Shown here piece after piece: positions 34,698-43,251 of a DNA stretch of 64,000 nucleotides; position 1 is the first letter of the stretch, and each line of letters begins with the position of its first letter. The stretch comes from Pontixanthobacter aquaemixtae (GTDB lineage: Bacteria > Pseudomonadota > Alphaproteobacteria > Sphingomonadales > Sphingomonadaceae): positions 558,001 to 622,000 of the forward strand of contig NZ_WTYX01000002.1 in NCBI RefSeq assembly GCF_009827395.1. Reading direction: 5' to 3'. The position numbers and the translations under genes are program-made. The notes below the pieces were generated by a model, which saw only the letters and a list, made by a program, of their open reading frames with translations, was not told the DNA's origin and searched no databases.

Positions 34698-35999
34698 TTA
34701 CCAATCATAGGCTTTTGGCAGATCGCTCTCGTCAAGATCGCGGTACCGGTCACGCAGGCGCATCTGGTGGTTGCCAAGCGGCTGCTCGACCCCGTCGATA
34801 AATACGCGGAGCGGCGCACTTGAAACTTCCAGCGGATCACCATCCCAGATCACCAGATCGCCGGCAGCTCCCGGCTTGAGGACGCCATAGCGGCCGCCAT
34901 AGCCGGAAATTTCCGCGGGAACAGAAGTGATGCTGGCGAGAGCTTCCCCCCAGCTCAGCCCGCTGGCCCTCGGGACTTTGTTCAGCGCCACCAGATTACC
35001 GGCAAATTGCGGAGCGGTGCGCGGACCGGTGATCCCGCCATTAAGGCCGCCAATGGCGACTTTCACGCCCGCATCGACCATCCGCCCGACATTGCTTTGC
35101 GTCGCGGCAAGCTGCTCAAAGCTCGAAGGCAGATCATCCAGTGGATCGGCAATCACAGGCACTCCGCTGGCGGCGATCTCGCTTGCGACTATCCAGCCTT
35201 CACTCACCCCGACAAGCACCAGATCGAGACCAGCATAAGTCCGCTTGAGGCCCAGCACGGCAGAAATGTCCGATGCGCGTTCGACGTGGACATATAATTG
35301 TTGTTCGCCGCTCAGCACCGCGCCAAGCGCTTCCGCATCGGCGCGGTTCAACAGGCCATCGCCGCTGTCACGGTTGCCCGATGCAATCTCGCGCGCCTCG
35401 CGCAGCGCATTGGCAAATTCGGCAAAGGCCGCCGTCCGGCTTCCTCCTGCGATGCGCGCGCCGCTTTCGCCCAGCACCACCAATTGGAAAGCCTTGGGTT
35501 TCATCACCGGATTGGGATCGGCGCCCAGATCGATCACCGCACCTTGCCCGGCAAAAATCGAATCTGACGGAGCTGTCGTCACTGTCGCACGGGTCACGCC
35601 CCCGCCGCGGCTGATGGCTATGTGCTGCGATGCATAGTTGACAGCGGTCGATGCATCGAGCGAGGCGCTGAAGCGCGAATTGCTCGCGCTGATATCGTTG
35701 CTGTTGCTGACTGCGCCGACATCCCACAGGCCGAGATTGGTCAGCGGTATGAAGAGGCCCGGAGTGACCCACACATTGCTGCCATCAATCTCCGATCCCG
35801 TTTCGCGTGCCGGTGCGCCGCCATCGGGGCCCGCATAAACCACCTTTCCGCCGCGAACAGATACGGTGGCGTTGCGGATAGGCGCGCTGCCGTCGCCGGT
35901 TGCAACGGTGGCGCCGGTGATATCGACATTTTGCGCGGCTGCAGGTGCAGCCAGCCCCACTGTCGCGGCGGCCGCTAGAAGGAAAGTACGCTTCATCAT
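34698..35999 (-). CDS. Amidohydrolase-like exported protein without HxH metal motif
   Basis: 433 residues with a signal peptide (TFLLAAAATVGLAAPAAA). The fold is amidohydrolase-like: VSVRGGKVVYAG and WVTPGLFIPLTN, where active members have TPG-[IL]-[ID]-x-H-x-H, and the C-terminal GKLVLRPGA-like GVLKPGAAGDLVIWDGDPLEVSS. The first metal-binding histidine pair is absent, so it may be a non-catalytic partner. Its ATG overlaps the stop of the active-looking paralogue upstream (ATGA), suggesting that the two form a heteromeric enzyme. The substrate may be a peptide or related amide. Confidence 0.8.
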   Translation of the reverse strand: MMKRTFLLAAAATVGLAAPAAAQNVDITGATVATGDGSAPIRNATVSVRGGKVVYAGPDGGAPARETGSEIDGSNVWVTPGLFIPLTNLGLWDVGAVSNSNDISASNSRFSASLDASTAVNYASQHIAISRGGGVTRATVTTAPSDSIFAGQGAVIDLGADPNPVMKPKAFQLVVLGESGARIAGGSRTAAFAEFANALREAREIASGNRDSGDGLLNRADAEALGAVLSGEQQLYVHVERASDISAVLGLKRTYAGLDLVLVGVSEGWIVASEIAASGVPVIADPLDDLPSSFEQLAATQSNVGRMVDAGVKVAIGGLNGGITGPRTAPQFAGNLVALNKVPRASGLSWGEALASITSVPAEISGYGGRYGVLKPGAAGDLVIWDGDPLEVSSAPLRVFIDGVEQPLGNHQMRLRDRYRDLDESDLPKAYDW

Positions 36000-37372
36000 T
36001 TCACGTCCCCTTCGCCGGGTTGGCCGAGCTCGAAATCGCTCACCGGTCTGCGCTTCGGATCTTGCGCGTCAAACAACAACGCGCCGTCAATCCAGACTTT
36101 ATCGGGTCGTGAATAGACACTCAGCGGATTGCCGTTCCACAGTACCACATCAGCCATTTTCCCTTCGGAAAGACTGCCGGTCATTTCGTCGATGCCCATC
36201 GCCTTTGCGGCATTGAGTGTGAGCCAGCGAACCACGGTCGCATCGGGAATATCGATCCCCATACGCTTGCCCGCGGCCTGCGCTTTTGACGCTTCCTGGT
36301 TGAGCCGCTGAATTCCGTTTTCATCGTCCGAATGGATCACGACGCAGGCATCGGCATTCTGCAGCAGGGCTGCGTTTTCCGGAATGCCGTCATAGCTTTC
36401 CATCTTGAAGCCGTACCAGTCAGCCCAGATTGCAGAACAGGTGCCCGCTTCGCGCAGCAGATCGCCGATTTTGTATGCTTCTACAGCGTGGTGGAACGCG
36501 CTGACTTTATAGCCAAATTCCTTGGCCATATCGAGCACCAGCGCCATCTCATCGGCGCGGTAGCAGTGATTGTGGACCAGGATGTCGCCATCCAGCACGC
36601 CAGCCAGCGTCTCCTTCGCCAGATCGCGATTCTTGCGGTTGCCATCGGCATAGTCCTTGGCATCGAGCCAGGTCTGGCGATTGACCGCGAAATTGCCCAT
36701 CCGGGTTGATGGCATCCGCCCGCGATTGCCATACACGCGCTTGGGATTCTCGCCGCAGGCCATTTTCATCCCGTAGGGCGCGCCGGGGAATTTCATTCCC
36801 TGAACCGTGCGGCTTGGCACGTTCTTCAGCGTGACCGTTCTCCCGCCCATCAGATTGGCGGAACCGGGCAGGATCTGCAGCGAGGTAATTCCGCCATTGG
36901 CCATTGCGCGGCTGAAGCCGGGATCTTGCGGCCAAACCGAATGCTCGGCCCAGACTTCGGGTGTTGTCGGGCTGGTCGCTTCATTGCCATCCGAATGCGC
37001 CTGCACCGATGGGCTGGGATAGTCGCCAAGATGGCTGTGAATATCGATGATACCCGGCGTCACCACCTTGCCGGTTCCGTCCACGGTGTTCGCGACATCG
37101 GGCGGCGGTGAGGTCGGGCCGCCGACAGCGGCAATCTTGCCATCTTTCAGATGGACCCAGCCGTTTTCCCAATCTCCACCATTGCCGTCGATTACGCGGA
37201 CGGGGATGATCAGAGTTTCGGCCGATGGGTAAGGCGTATAGGTCGAAGCGTAGGGCGCTTCGGCCGACGCCGCCGGCGTATCAGACGCGCTGGCGGGTTT
37301 TGACTGCCCACTGGCAGAACAAGCAGCGAGCGCCACCGCGCCCCCTATCAAGGTTAAGGCACGATAGCGCAT
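35996..37372 (-). CDS. Exported amidohydrolase, probable peptidase-like enzyme
   Basis: About 458 residues; the ATG at 37372 has GGAG eight bases upstream. It has a lipoprotein-type signal (LTLIGGAVALAAC). Metal ligands include VTPGIIDIHSHLG (HxH), VHNHCYRADEM and the HH of SAFHHAVEAY, and a late aspartate in VVIHSDDENG. It is an amidohydrolase-superfamily enzyme acting in the periplasm. Overlap with the degenerate paralogue and with the POT transporter upstream points to uptake and hydrolysis of peptides or similar compounds. Confidence 0.85.
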   Translation of the reverse strand: MRYRALTLIGGAVALAACSASGQSKPASASDTPAASAEAPYASTYTPYPSAETLIIPVRVIDGNGGDWENGWVHLKDGKIAAVGGPTSPPPDVANTVDGTGKVVTPGIIDIHSHLGDYPSPSVQAHSDGNEATSPTTPEVWAEHSVWPQDPGFSRAMANGGITSLQILPGSANLMGGRTVTLKNVPSRTVQGMKFPGAPYGMKMACGENPKRVYGNRGRMPSTRMGNFAVNRQTWLDAKDYADGNRKNRDLAKETLAGVLDGDILVHNHCYRADEMALVLDMAKEFGYKVSAFHHAVEAYKIGDLLREAGTCSAIWADWYGFKMESYDGIPENAALLQNADACVVIHSDDENGIQRLNQEASKAQAAGKRMGIDIPDATVVRWLTLNAAKAMGIDEMTGSLSEGKMADVVLWNGNPLSVYSRPDKVWIDGALLFDAQDPKRRPVSDFELGQPGEGDVK

Positions 37373-37395
37373 CGCTTCTTTCTCCAATTGTCAGA

Positions 37396-39039
37396 TCAGG
37401 CTTTGGTCGCCGGGTGAACGCCACCCTCTTGTGCTTCCAAACCGGCTTCGGCCTCGCCTTCGAGTGCATCATCTTTCAGCGTATCAAGATGCATCAGCTT
37501 CTTGATCAGCGGGCTGATGACCATAACGGCGACACCGATGCCAACCGCATACCAACCGACCGTACTATACACGTCGAGAACCAGCTGCTTACCAGCCTCT
37601 TCGCCAACGCCTTCGCCGCCAGTGGCCGATGCGATAAGGCCTGCGGCAAAGTTGCCGGTTGCCGATGCAAAGAACCAAGTACCCATGATCAGCGAGGCCA
37701 TGTGGCCGGGTGATAGGCGATTCATGGCGCTTAGACCAACCGGGCTCAGGCAAAGCTCGCCGGTTGTATGCAGCAAGTAGATCAGGAAGATGAAGATCAC
37801 TGGCGTTGGAATATTCACGCCAACGCTCTCGGCTCCCCAAACCAGCACAAGGAAGCCCAGGCCAACCTGGATCACCGCCAGGCCGAACTTCATCGGCGTT
37901 GACGGTTCTGCGCCTTTGCTGGCCAGACCTTGCCAAAGCATCGCAAAGAGCGGCGCCAGAAGCACGATGTAGATCGCATTGATCGATTGGAACATCGATG
38001 CGTTCACGCCCTGCGTATCGACATGGCGATCGGTGAAGACGTTGAGCGACGACCCGGCTTGTTCGAACAATGCCCAGAACACGATCGAGACAAGAATGAG
38101 GAACATCGCTGCGAAAATCCGATCGCGTTCCTCGGATGGGAGTTTCGCAACTGCAGTGTAGAGCACATAGAGGACGAGACCGCCGCCAAATGCGCCCAGA
38201 ACATATCCGACCATATCCTGGTACTGGATCGCGAGCCAGCACAGCGCGACCATCGCGAGGCCCGCCCCGTAGATGCCCCATTCCTTGCCGCCTGCGATTT
38301 TGGCCGGGTCTTTAGGCTCACCCTTGCCAAGCAATAGCGGTTTGCCGATGATGAAGAAGATAAGCCCGATCAGCATACCGACACCGGCAAGTCCGAAGCC
38401 ATATTCCCAACCGTAGGTCTGGCCAAGGAAGCCGCAAATGATCGAAGCGGTCGCCGCACCGACATTAATGCCCATATAGAAGATGGTATAGGCAGGATCG
38501 CGGCGGATGTCGGTCCGGTCATAAAGCTGACCGACGATTACCGAGATGTTGGCTTTCAGGAAACCAGAGCCGACAATGATCAGCGCCAGCGCAAGCCAGA
38601 ACACATTGATCATCGGGTCGTTCTGCCCGCCGCCGCCTTCGAATGCCATGAAGAAGTGACCGAATGTCAGCAGCACGGCGCCGAACAGCACGGCCTTGCG
38701 CTGACCGATATACTGGTCAGCCAGATAGCCGCCTACAACCGGAGCAATATAGACAAGCGCGGTATACGCACCATAAATTACATAGGCCTTTTCTTCGGCA
38801 AACATCCAATGCTGGATCAGGTAGAAGATCAGCAGCGCGCGCATCCCGTAGTAGGAAAAACGCTCCCACATCTCCGCCATGAAAAGCAGGAACAGGCCCT
38901 TGGGGTGGCCGATAACTTCGGCCTGTGGCCGCGTGATCAGGACCAGGCCGCCCAGCAGAAACCCTGCCAATGCGACAACTGCGACCCAGAATGCCCACAT
39001 CTCAAATGCGGAATCGAAGGTGAAAATGAACTCATGCAT
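37396..39039 (-). CDS. POT-family proton-coupled peptide transporter
   Basis: 547 residues with about 12-14 membrane segments. The POT signature FSYYGMRALLIFYL is near residue 60, preceded by ExxER-like EMWERF, which is essential for proton coupling in the family. Further segments are YTALVYIAPVVGGYLADQ and LLHTTGELCLSPVGLSAM. It imports di- and tripeptides across the inner membrane with protons. It heads an operon with two exported amidohydrolases and an FKBP, and is divergent from a GntR regulator. Confidence 0.92.
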   Translation of the reverse strand: MHEFIFTFDSAFEMWAFWVAVVALAGFLLGGLVLITRPQAEVIGHPKGLFLLFMAEMWERFSYYGMRALLIFYLIQHWMFAEEKAYVIYGAYTALVYIAPVVGGYLADQYIGQRKAVLFGAVLLTFGHFFMAFEGGGGQNDPMINVFWLALALIIVGSGFLKANISVIVGQLYDRTDIRRDPAYTIFYMGINVGAATASIICGFLGQTYGWEYGFGLAGVGMLIGLIFFIIGKPLLLGKGEPKDPAKIAGGKEWGIYGAGLAMVALCWLAIQYQDMVGYVLGAFGGGLVLYVLYTAVAKLPSEERDRIFAAMFLILVSIVFWALFEQAGSSLNVFTDRHVDTQGVNASMFQSINAIYIVLLAPLFAMLWQGLASKGAEPSTPMKFGLAVIQVGLGFLVLVWGAESVGVNIPTPVIFIFLIYLLHTTGELCLSPVGLSAMNRLSPGHMASLIMGTWFFASATGNFAAGLIASATGGEGVGEEAGKQLVLDVYSTVGWYAVGIGVAVMVISPLIKKLMHLDTLKDDALEGEAEAGLEAQEGGVHPATKA

Positions 39040-39254
39040 GGGCGTGCGGCCCCCTCAATTGATTGTAACGCCCCCTCTCCCATTTTGGAGGGCTGAAAGG
39101 CGGCACACTAGCGTCCAAATCGGCCTTGTGAAGCAATAGTTTCATACGAAACCGCAATTTTCTGCGCCCGGGCGGGGGCTTGGTGGCCTTGACGCGGCGC
39201 AGTGTATTATGGCACTGATGCACCTGAAATGAGGAAACCCCCTGAGGAATTGGC

Positions 39255-39596
39255 ATGACCCAGCAATCGCGCCCCGTCTATCTCAAGCTGCGCGACCAGA
39301 TCGCCGCTTCAATCATCGAGGGCGAATATGAAGAAGGCGCCATGCTGCCATCGGTGCGCGCCTTTGCCGCCGAACAGGGGGCCAATCCGCTCACTGTCGC
39401 CAAGGCCTATCAGCAGTTCCAAACCGACGGACTGGTCGAGGTCCAGCGCGGGGTTGGCATGTATGTTGTCGATGGTGCTGCGGCCAAGCTCCGCCGTTCG
39501 GAACGCGATCAGTTTATCTCGGAAGAGTGGCCAGAAATCCAATCGCGGATGAAACGTTTGGGGATCAATCCCGCGGATTTGCTTGAATCGGCCTGA
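39255..39596 (+). CDS. GntR-family regulator (short, YtrA-like)
   Basis: 113 residues with the winged helix of the GntR family: YLKLRDQIAASIIEGEYEEGAMLPSVRAFAAEQGANPLTVAKAYQQFQTDGLVE. A short C-terminal tail replaces the large effector domain, as in the YtrA subgroup. A good GAGGAA site lies before the ATG. It is divergent from the POT transporter operon with a 215-base gap and is its most likely regulator. Confidence 0.87.
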   Translation: MTQQSRPVYLKLRDQIAASIIEGEYEEGAMLPSVRAFAAEQGANPLTVAKAYQQFQTDGLVEVQRGVGMYVVDGAAAKLRRSERDQFISEEWPEIQSRMKRLGINPADLLESA

Positions 39597-39751
39597 TTTG
39601 GCCGATTCGGTTGCGCTGTGCTATCGCAGTTTTTCGAGGGATGTTGCGCGGCTGGCCAGTCTCTGGCAAGAAGCGCCCCGGGTCGTGCTGTAAGCAATAG
39701 TTGTGCTGGGAGATTTGCCCGTCAGGGTGGTCTGGGAGCAACGGAGACGAG

Positions 39752-40033
39752 ATGATACGGTCAGAACTCTTAACAGCCTTGGCGAAAGACAACCCCGATT
39801 TACGCGCGGAGGAGGTCGAACAGGTGGTCGATATCTTCTTTGACGAGATAACCAAACGGCTGGCCGAAGGCGGCCGTGTCGAGCTGCGCGGCTTTGGCGC
39901 CTTTTCGACGCGGGAGCGCGATGCCCGCACCGGCCGTAACCCGCGCACCGGCGAAACAGTGTCGGTTCCGGCCAAGCGTGTGCCCTATTTCAAACCGGGC
40001 AAAGAAATGCGCGAGCGGCTCAACCCGAGCTAA
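39752..40033 (+). CDS. ihfB: Integration host factor subunit beta-like DNA-bending protein
   Basis: 93 residues from the ATG at 39752, which has GGAG upstream; an upstream frame extension to 39701 is not supported. The HU/IHF pattern is clear: [40 protein letters not shown], the flexible arm [29 protein letters not shown]. It binds and bends DNA as a heterodimer with the alpha subunit, which is not in this window. It may also serve the integrase of the nearby island. A tRNA-Leu gene follows. Confidence 0.92.
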   Translation: MIRSELLTALAKDNPDLRAEEVEQVVDIFFDEITKRLAEGGRVELRGFGAFSTRERDARTGRNPRTGETVSVPAKRVPYFKPGKEMRERLNPS

Positions 40034-40133
40034 GCGATCGGCCGCGGCGGGTAAGCCCGCACCGATGGCCGCAATTTCACGATATCGATAATTTGCGTTT
40101 TCCGCATGAGCGGTTAGGGCGCTGTTCTTCTGT

Positions 40134-40218
40134 GCGGGTGTGGCGGAATGGTAGACGCCGGGGACTTAAAATCCCCTGATCTTTGATCGTGCTGGTTCGA
40201 GTCCAGTCACCCGTACCA
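40134..40218 (+). tRNA. tRNA-Leu (TAA)
   Basis: Acceptor GCGGGTG (40134-40140) pairs with CACCCGT near 40208-40214, with a G-U pair at the end and encoded CCA at 40216-40218. The anticodon arm is GGGGA-CTTAAAA-TCCCC, giving anticodon TAA. The extra-long variable region (CTGATCTTTGATCGTG) is a class II feature of leucine tRNAs, and the T loop GGTTCGAGTCC is standard. Confidence 0.93.
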
Positions 40219-40371
40219 TCCCCAATTTACGGCACGACAAGCCAGCGTTGGCGCTTGATCGCCCCTACGCAATCGCCCCTAGTCAGCGGATAGGCGGTTA
40301 ATAGCAGATAGGTGTTACTCCGATTGTAACCGATGCCCGCAGCGGGCTGATGGTTGGTTTTGGGGGTATGA

Positions 40372-41040
40372 ATGCGCGGTAGTCCGGAAATGCTCCAAGG
40401 TCCGGAGATGCTGGTGGATGTCGAAGACCGGGTTGCTCCGCGTTTCACATTACTGATCCGGACAGCCAAGCTGATCGTAGATGACCAACAGTTTCTGTGC
40501 GTGATCCGCGATATCTCGGCCACCGGGTTTAGTATCCGCAGCTTCCATCCGCTGGATCAGGGCAAACGGATAGCGGTGGAGTTCCAGTCAGGTGACCGGC
40601 AGGCGGCCGATATGGTCTGGCAGACGGATGAAGGCGCAGGGTTCCAGTTTCATACTCCGATCAATGTCGATGCCGTGGTGATGGGGTTGAGCGACTATCC
40701 CAGACGCGATTTGCGCTTTGATCTCGATCTGCCGGTTGTGCTGCATACGCATGGAATCAAATTGCAGGCCAAAATGGCCAATTTGTCACGACAGGGCGGA
40801 AACATTCAATGCGCCAGCAACCTTCTGATAGACCAGATGCTCCGCATCGATGCGCTGGGCCTGCCCGAGATTGATGCGCGTGTCCGGTGGCGCAAGCCCG
40901 GTATTTACGGGTTGATCTTCGACACGACCTTTTCGCTCGCCGAGCTCGCCCAGCTGATCCGCAATCTCCATGTGCGCCAAAAAACCGGCAGCAAAATCGC
41001 CCGCGCTTTCCAGCCGACCCCGGTAAATCCGGCGTGCTAG
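40372..41040 (+). CDS. Tandem PilZ-domain protein
   Basis: 222 residues without signal peptide or membrane segment. Two PilZ modules are visible. The first has RVAPR (RxxxR) and RDISATGFS (D/NxSxxG); the second has RRDLR and ANLSRQGGN, both the RxxxR and NxSxxG motifs that bind cyclic di-GMP. It is therefore a probable c-di-GMP effector with two binding domains, acting in motility, adhesion or exopolysaccharide control. It lies between tRNA-Leu and the flavoprotein/GtrA glycan genes but has its own start region. Confidence 0.83.
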   Translation: MRGSPEMLQGPEMLVDVEDRVAPRFTLLIRTAKLIVDDQQFLCVIRDISATGFSIRSFHPLDQGKRIAVEFQSGDRQAADMVWQTDEGAGFQFHTPINVDAVVMGLSDYPRRDLRFDLDLPVVLHTHGIKLQAKMANLSRQGGNIQCASNLLIDQMLRIDALGLPEIDARVRWRKPGIYGLIFDTTFSLAELAQLIRNLHVRQKTGSKIARAFQPTPVNPAC

Positions 41041-41121
41041 TCGCTTTTTGCGTGCGGAGTTAACCTTCTCCTAACCATTTTCCTTCACCTCCGGATCACA
41101 CATTCTAACCGGGGGTTAAAA

Positions 41122-42747
41122 ATGACTAACACTGCATCTCAGGAACTGCCCAAGACACTCAATGTTGATGTGGCCATCATCGGGGCGGGTCCGGCAGGAC
41201 TTACCGCAGGCTATTTGCTGACCAAACAGGGCAAATCGGTCGCGATAATCGAGAAAGACGAAACCTATGTTGGCGGCATCAGCCGCACAGTAGAACATGA
41301 GGGGTACCGGTTTGACATTGGTGGTCACCGGTTCTTCTCGAAGAGCCAGCAAGTGGTCGATCTGTGGAATGAAATTCTCCCCGATGATTTCATCCAGCGC
41401 CCACGTATGAGTAGAATTTATTATGAGGGTAAGTTCTACTCATACCCGCTGCGTGCTTTCGAAGCGCTGAGTAATCTCGGCATTCTGCGCTCGACCGCCT
41501 GTATGGTCAGTTATCTGCGCTACAAGCTGTTTCCGATTTCCGAAGTGAAGAGCTTCGAAGACTGGACGACCAACCAGTTCGGCCAGAAACTCTATTCGAT
41601 CTTCTTCAAGACCTATACCGAGAAAGTATGGGGCATGCCTTGCGACGAAATGAGCGCAGACTGGGCAGCCCAGCGGATCAAAGGCCTGTCATTATGGAGC
41701 GCGGTTGTTGATGGCCTGAAGCGTTCGCTCGGGCTCAACAAGAAACCCAATGATGGCCAGGCCGCCAAGACCCTGCTCGAAACCTTCCGCTATCCGCGCC
41801 TTGGCCCCGGAATGATGTGGGATGCCGCACGCGACAAAATTCTCGCCAGCGGCAAGGGCCATATCATCATGGGCCACGGGCTTGAGCAATTGGCTAGCGA
41901 TGGCAACAATGGCTGGCGCATGAGTGCGACCAACAGCGATGGCGGCAAGATTGTTGTCACGGCAAAGGACGCAATCAGCTCTGCACCGATGAAAGAGCTG
42001 GCGGCGCGTTTGCACCCCTTGCCGGATACCACGCTCAACGCGTCAAATCTCAAATATCGCGACTTCTTGACAGTCGCGCTCAAAATCAAATCGGAAGATC
42101 TGTTCCCCGATAACTGGATCTACATCCATGACGAGAAGGTCCAGGTGGGCCGCGTACAAAACTTCCGCAGCTGGTCGCCAGAAATGGTGCCCGACGAAGA
42201 TGTGGCCTGTGTCGGTCTTGAATATTTCTGTTTCGAAGGCGACGGACTGTGGGCATCGAGCGATGACGACCTTGTCGAACTGGCGAAAAAGGAAATGGAA
42301 ATCCTCGGCCTTTGCGATCCCAAAGATGTGATCGGCGGTGCGGTTGTCCGCCAGGAAAAAGCCTATCCGGTCTATGACGAAGATTACGCCGCGAATGTCG
42401 AAGCAATGCGCGCCGAACTGGAAGAGAAATTCCCGACGCTGCATCTGGTCGGCCGCAATGGCATGCACCGCTACAACAACCAGGATCACGCGATGATGAC
42501 CGCGATGTTGACCACTGAAAACATCGTAGCTGGCAAGCGTCTCTACGACACCTGGTGCGTCAACGAGGATGCTGAGTATCACGAAGCGGGTGACGAGGGT
42601 GCCGAGAAAGCGATTCCGGCGCGTGAGACCGAACCCGGTGAAATCACCGAAGATCAGGCCGCTGCGCTGAATTCGCTTCGCGGTGTGCCCGAACGGATCA
42701 AGCCCGAAGACGCCTCCGAAGCAGGGGACGACCGCAAGGTCGCCTAA
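41122..42747 (+). CDS. FAD-dependent oxidoreductase, UDP-galactopyranose-mutase-like
   Basis: 541 residues with a strong ribosome site (GGGGG). The N-terminal FAD/NAD(P) Rossmann fingerprint VAIIGAGPAGLTAGYLLTKQGKSVAIIEKDE is followed by YRFDIGGHRFFSKS, a stretch characteristic of sugar-mutase or protoporphyrinogen-oxidase-like flavoproteins. A C-terminal block with GRNGMHRYNNQDHAMMTAMLTTENI is well conserved in UDP-galactopyranose-mutase-like proteins. The following GtrA and GT-C-like genes suggest surface-glycan work. Exact substrate unknown. Confidence 0.82.
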   Translation: MTNTASQELPKTLNVDVAIIGAGPAGLTAGYLLTKQGKSVAIIEKDETYVGGISRTVEHEGYRFDIGGHRFFSKSQQVVDLWNEILPDDFIQRPRMSRIYYEGKFYSYPLRAFEALSNLGILRSTACMVSYLRYKLFPISEVKSFEDWTTNQFGQKLYSIFFKTYTEKVWGMPCDEMSADWAAQRIKGLSLWSAVVDGLKRSLGLNKKPNDGQAAKTLLETFRYPRLGPGMMWDAARDKILASGKGHIIMGHGLEQLASDGNNGWRMSATNSDGGKIVVTAKDAISSAPMKELAARLHPLPDTTLNASNLKYRDFLTVALKIKSEDLFPDNWIYIHDEKVQVGRVQNFRSWSPEMVPDEDVACVGLEYFCFEGDGLWASSDDDLVELAKKEMEILGLCDPKDVIGGAVVRQEKAYPVYDEDYAANVEAMRAELEEKFPTLHLVGRNGMHRYNNQDHAMMTAMLTTENIVAGKRLYDTWCVNEDAEYHEAGDEGAEKAIPARETEPGEITEDQAAALNSLRGVPERIKPEDASEAGDDRKVA

Positions 42748-42763
42748 CGGATTTGGGGGAGAG

Positions 42764-42800
42764 CCATCCCGCGCGCGGTCAGGGGGCCGGCGCGGGATGG
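42764..42800 (+). terminator. Strong hairpin between flavoprotein and gtrA-like gene
   Basis: CCATCCCGCGC (42764-42774) and GCGCGGGATGG (42790-42800) form an 11-bp perfect stem with a 15-base loop, 17 bases after the preceding stop. A weak T/C stretch follows (TAATCTTCCC). It may terminate or attenuate transcription before the gtrA-like gene. Confidence 0.6.
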
Positions 42801-42830
42801 TAATCTTCCCTTCCGTTCTGACAGGGAGTT

Positions 42831-43250
42831 ATGACTACAATGACCGATCTGCTGTTAAAAATGCGCGATGTCCGCTTGCTCCGCTATCTGCTGGCAAGCA
42901 TCGGAGCGCTGGCCGTAGATGTCGGCGTATTCCTGATGCTGCTGTCAGCCAATGCGCAAGCCGCAATAGCTTCCGCAATCGGATATAGCGCGGGTATTAT
43001 CGCGCACTGGATCCTGTCGAGCCGCACCGTTTTCACCGATACCGTGGCGCAGCGCGGTGCGGGCCGAACAAAGCAGAAAGCGCTGTTCGTTGTCTCGGCA
43101 TTGGCGGGGCTTGCGCTCACCACCGCAATTGTTGGCGGTGCTGATATGCTTGCCTTCGATCCCCGTCCGGCGAAGCTGCTGGCGATTGTGGCCAGCTTTG
43201 CTTTGACCTGGTGGCTCCGCAGCCGCGTGGTTTTCCGGGCTGGTGACTGA
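42831..43250 (+). CDS. GtrA-family membrane protein
   Basis: 139 residues with four hydrophobic segments (RLLRYLLASIGALAVDVGVFLMLL and three more). The WILSSRTVF motif after the second helix and the closing WWLRSRVVF are typical of GtrA proteins, which are thought to flip or process lipid-linked sugars. It is preceded by the UDP-sugar-type flavoprotein and overlaps or abuts a polytopic glycosyltransferase-like gene. The stop lies one base before the next ATG. Confidence 0.85.
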   Translation: MTTMTDLLLKMRDVRLLRYLLASIGALAVDVGVFLMLLSANAQAAIASAIGYSAGIIAHWILSSRTVFTDTVAQRGAGRTKQKALFVVSALAGLALTTAIVGGADMLAFDPRPAKLLAIVASFALTWWLRSRVVFRAGD

Positions 43251-43251
43251 C

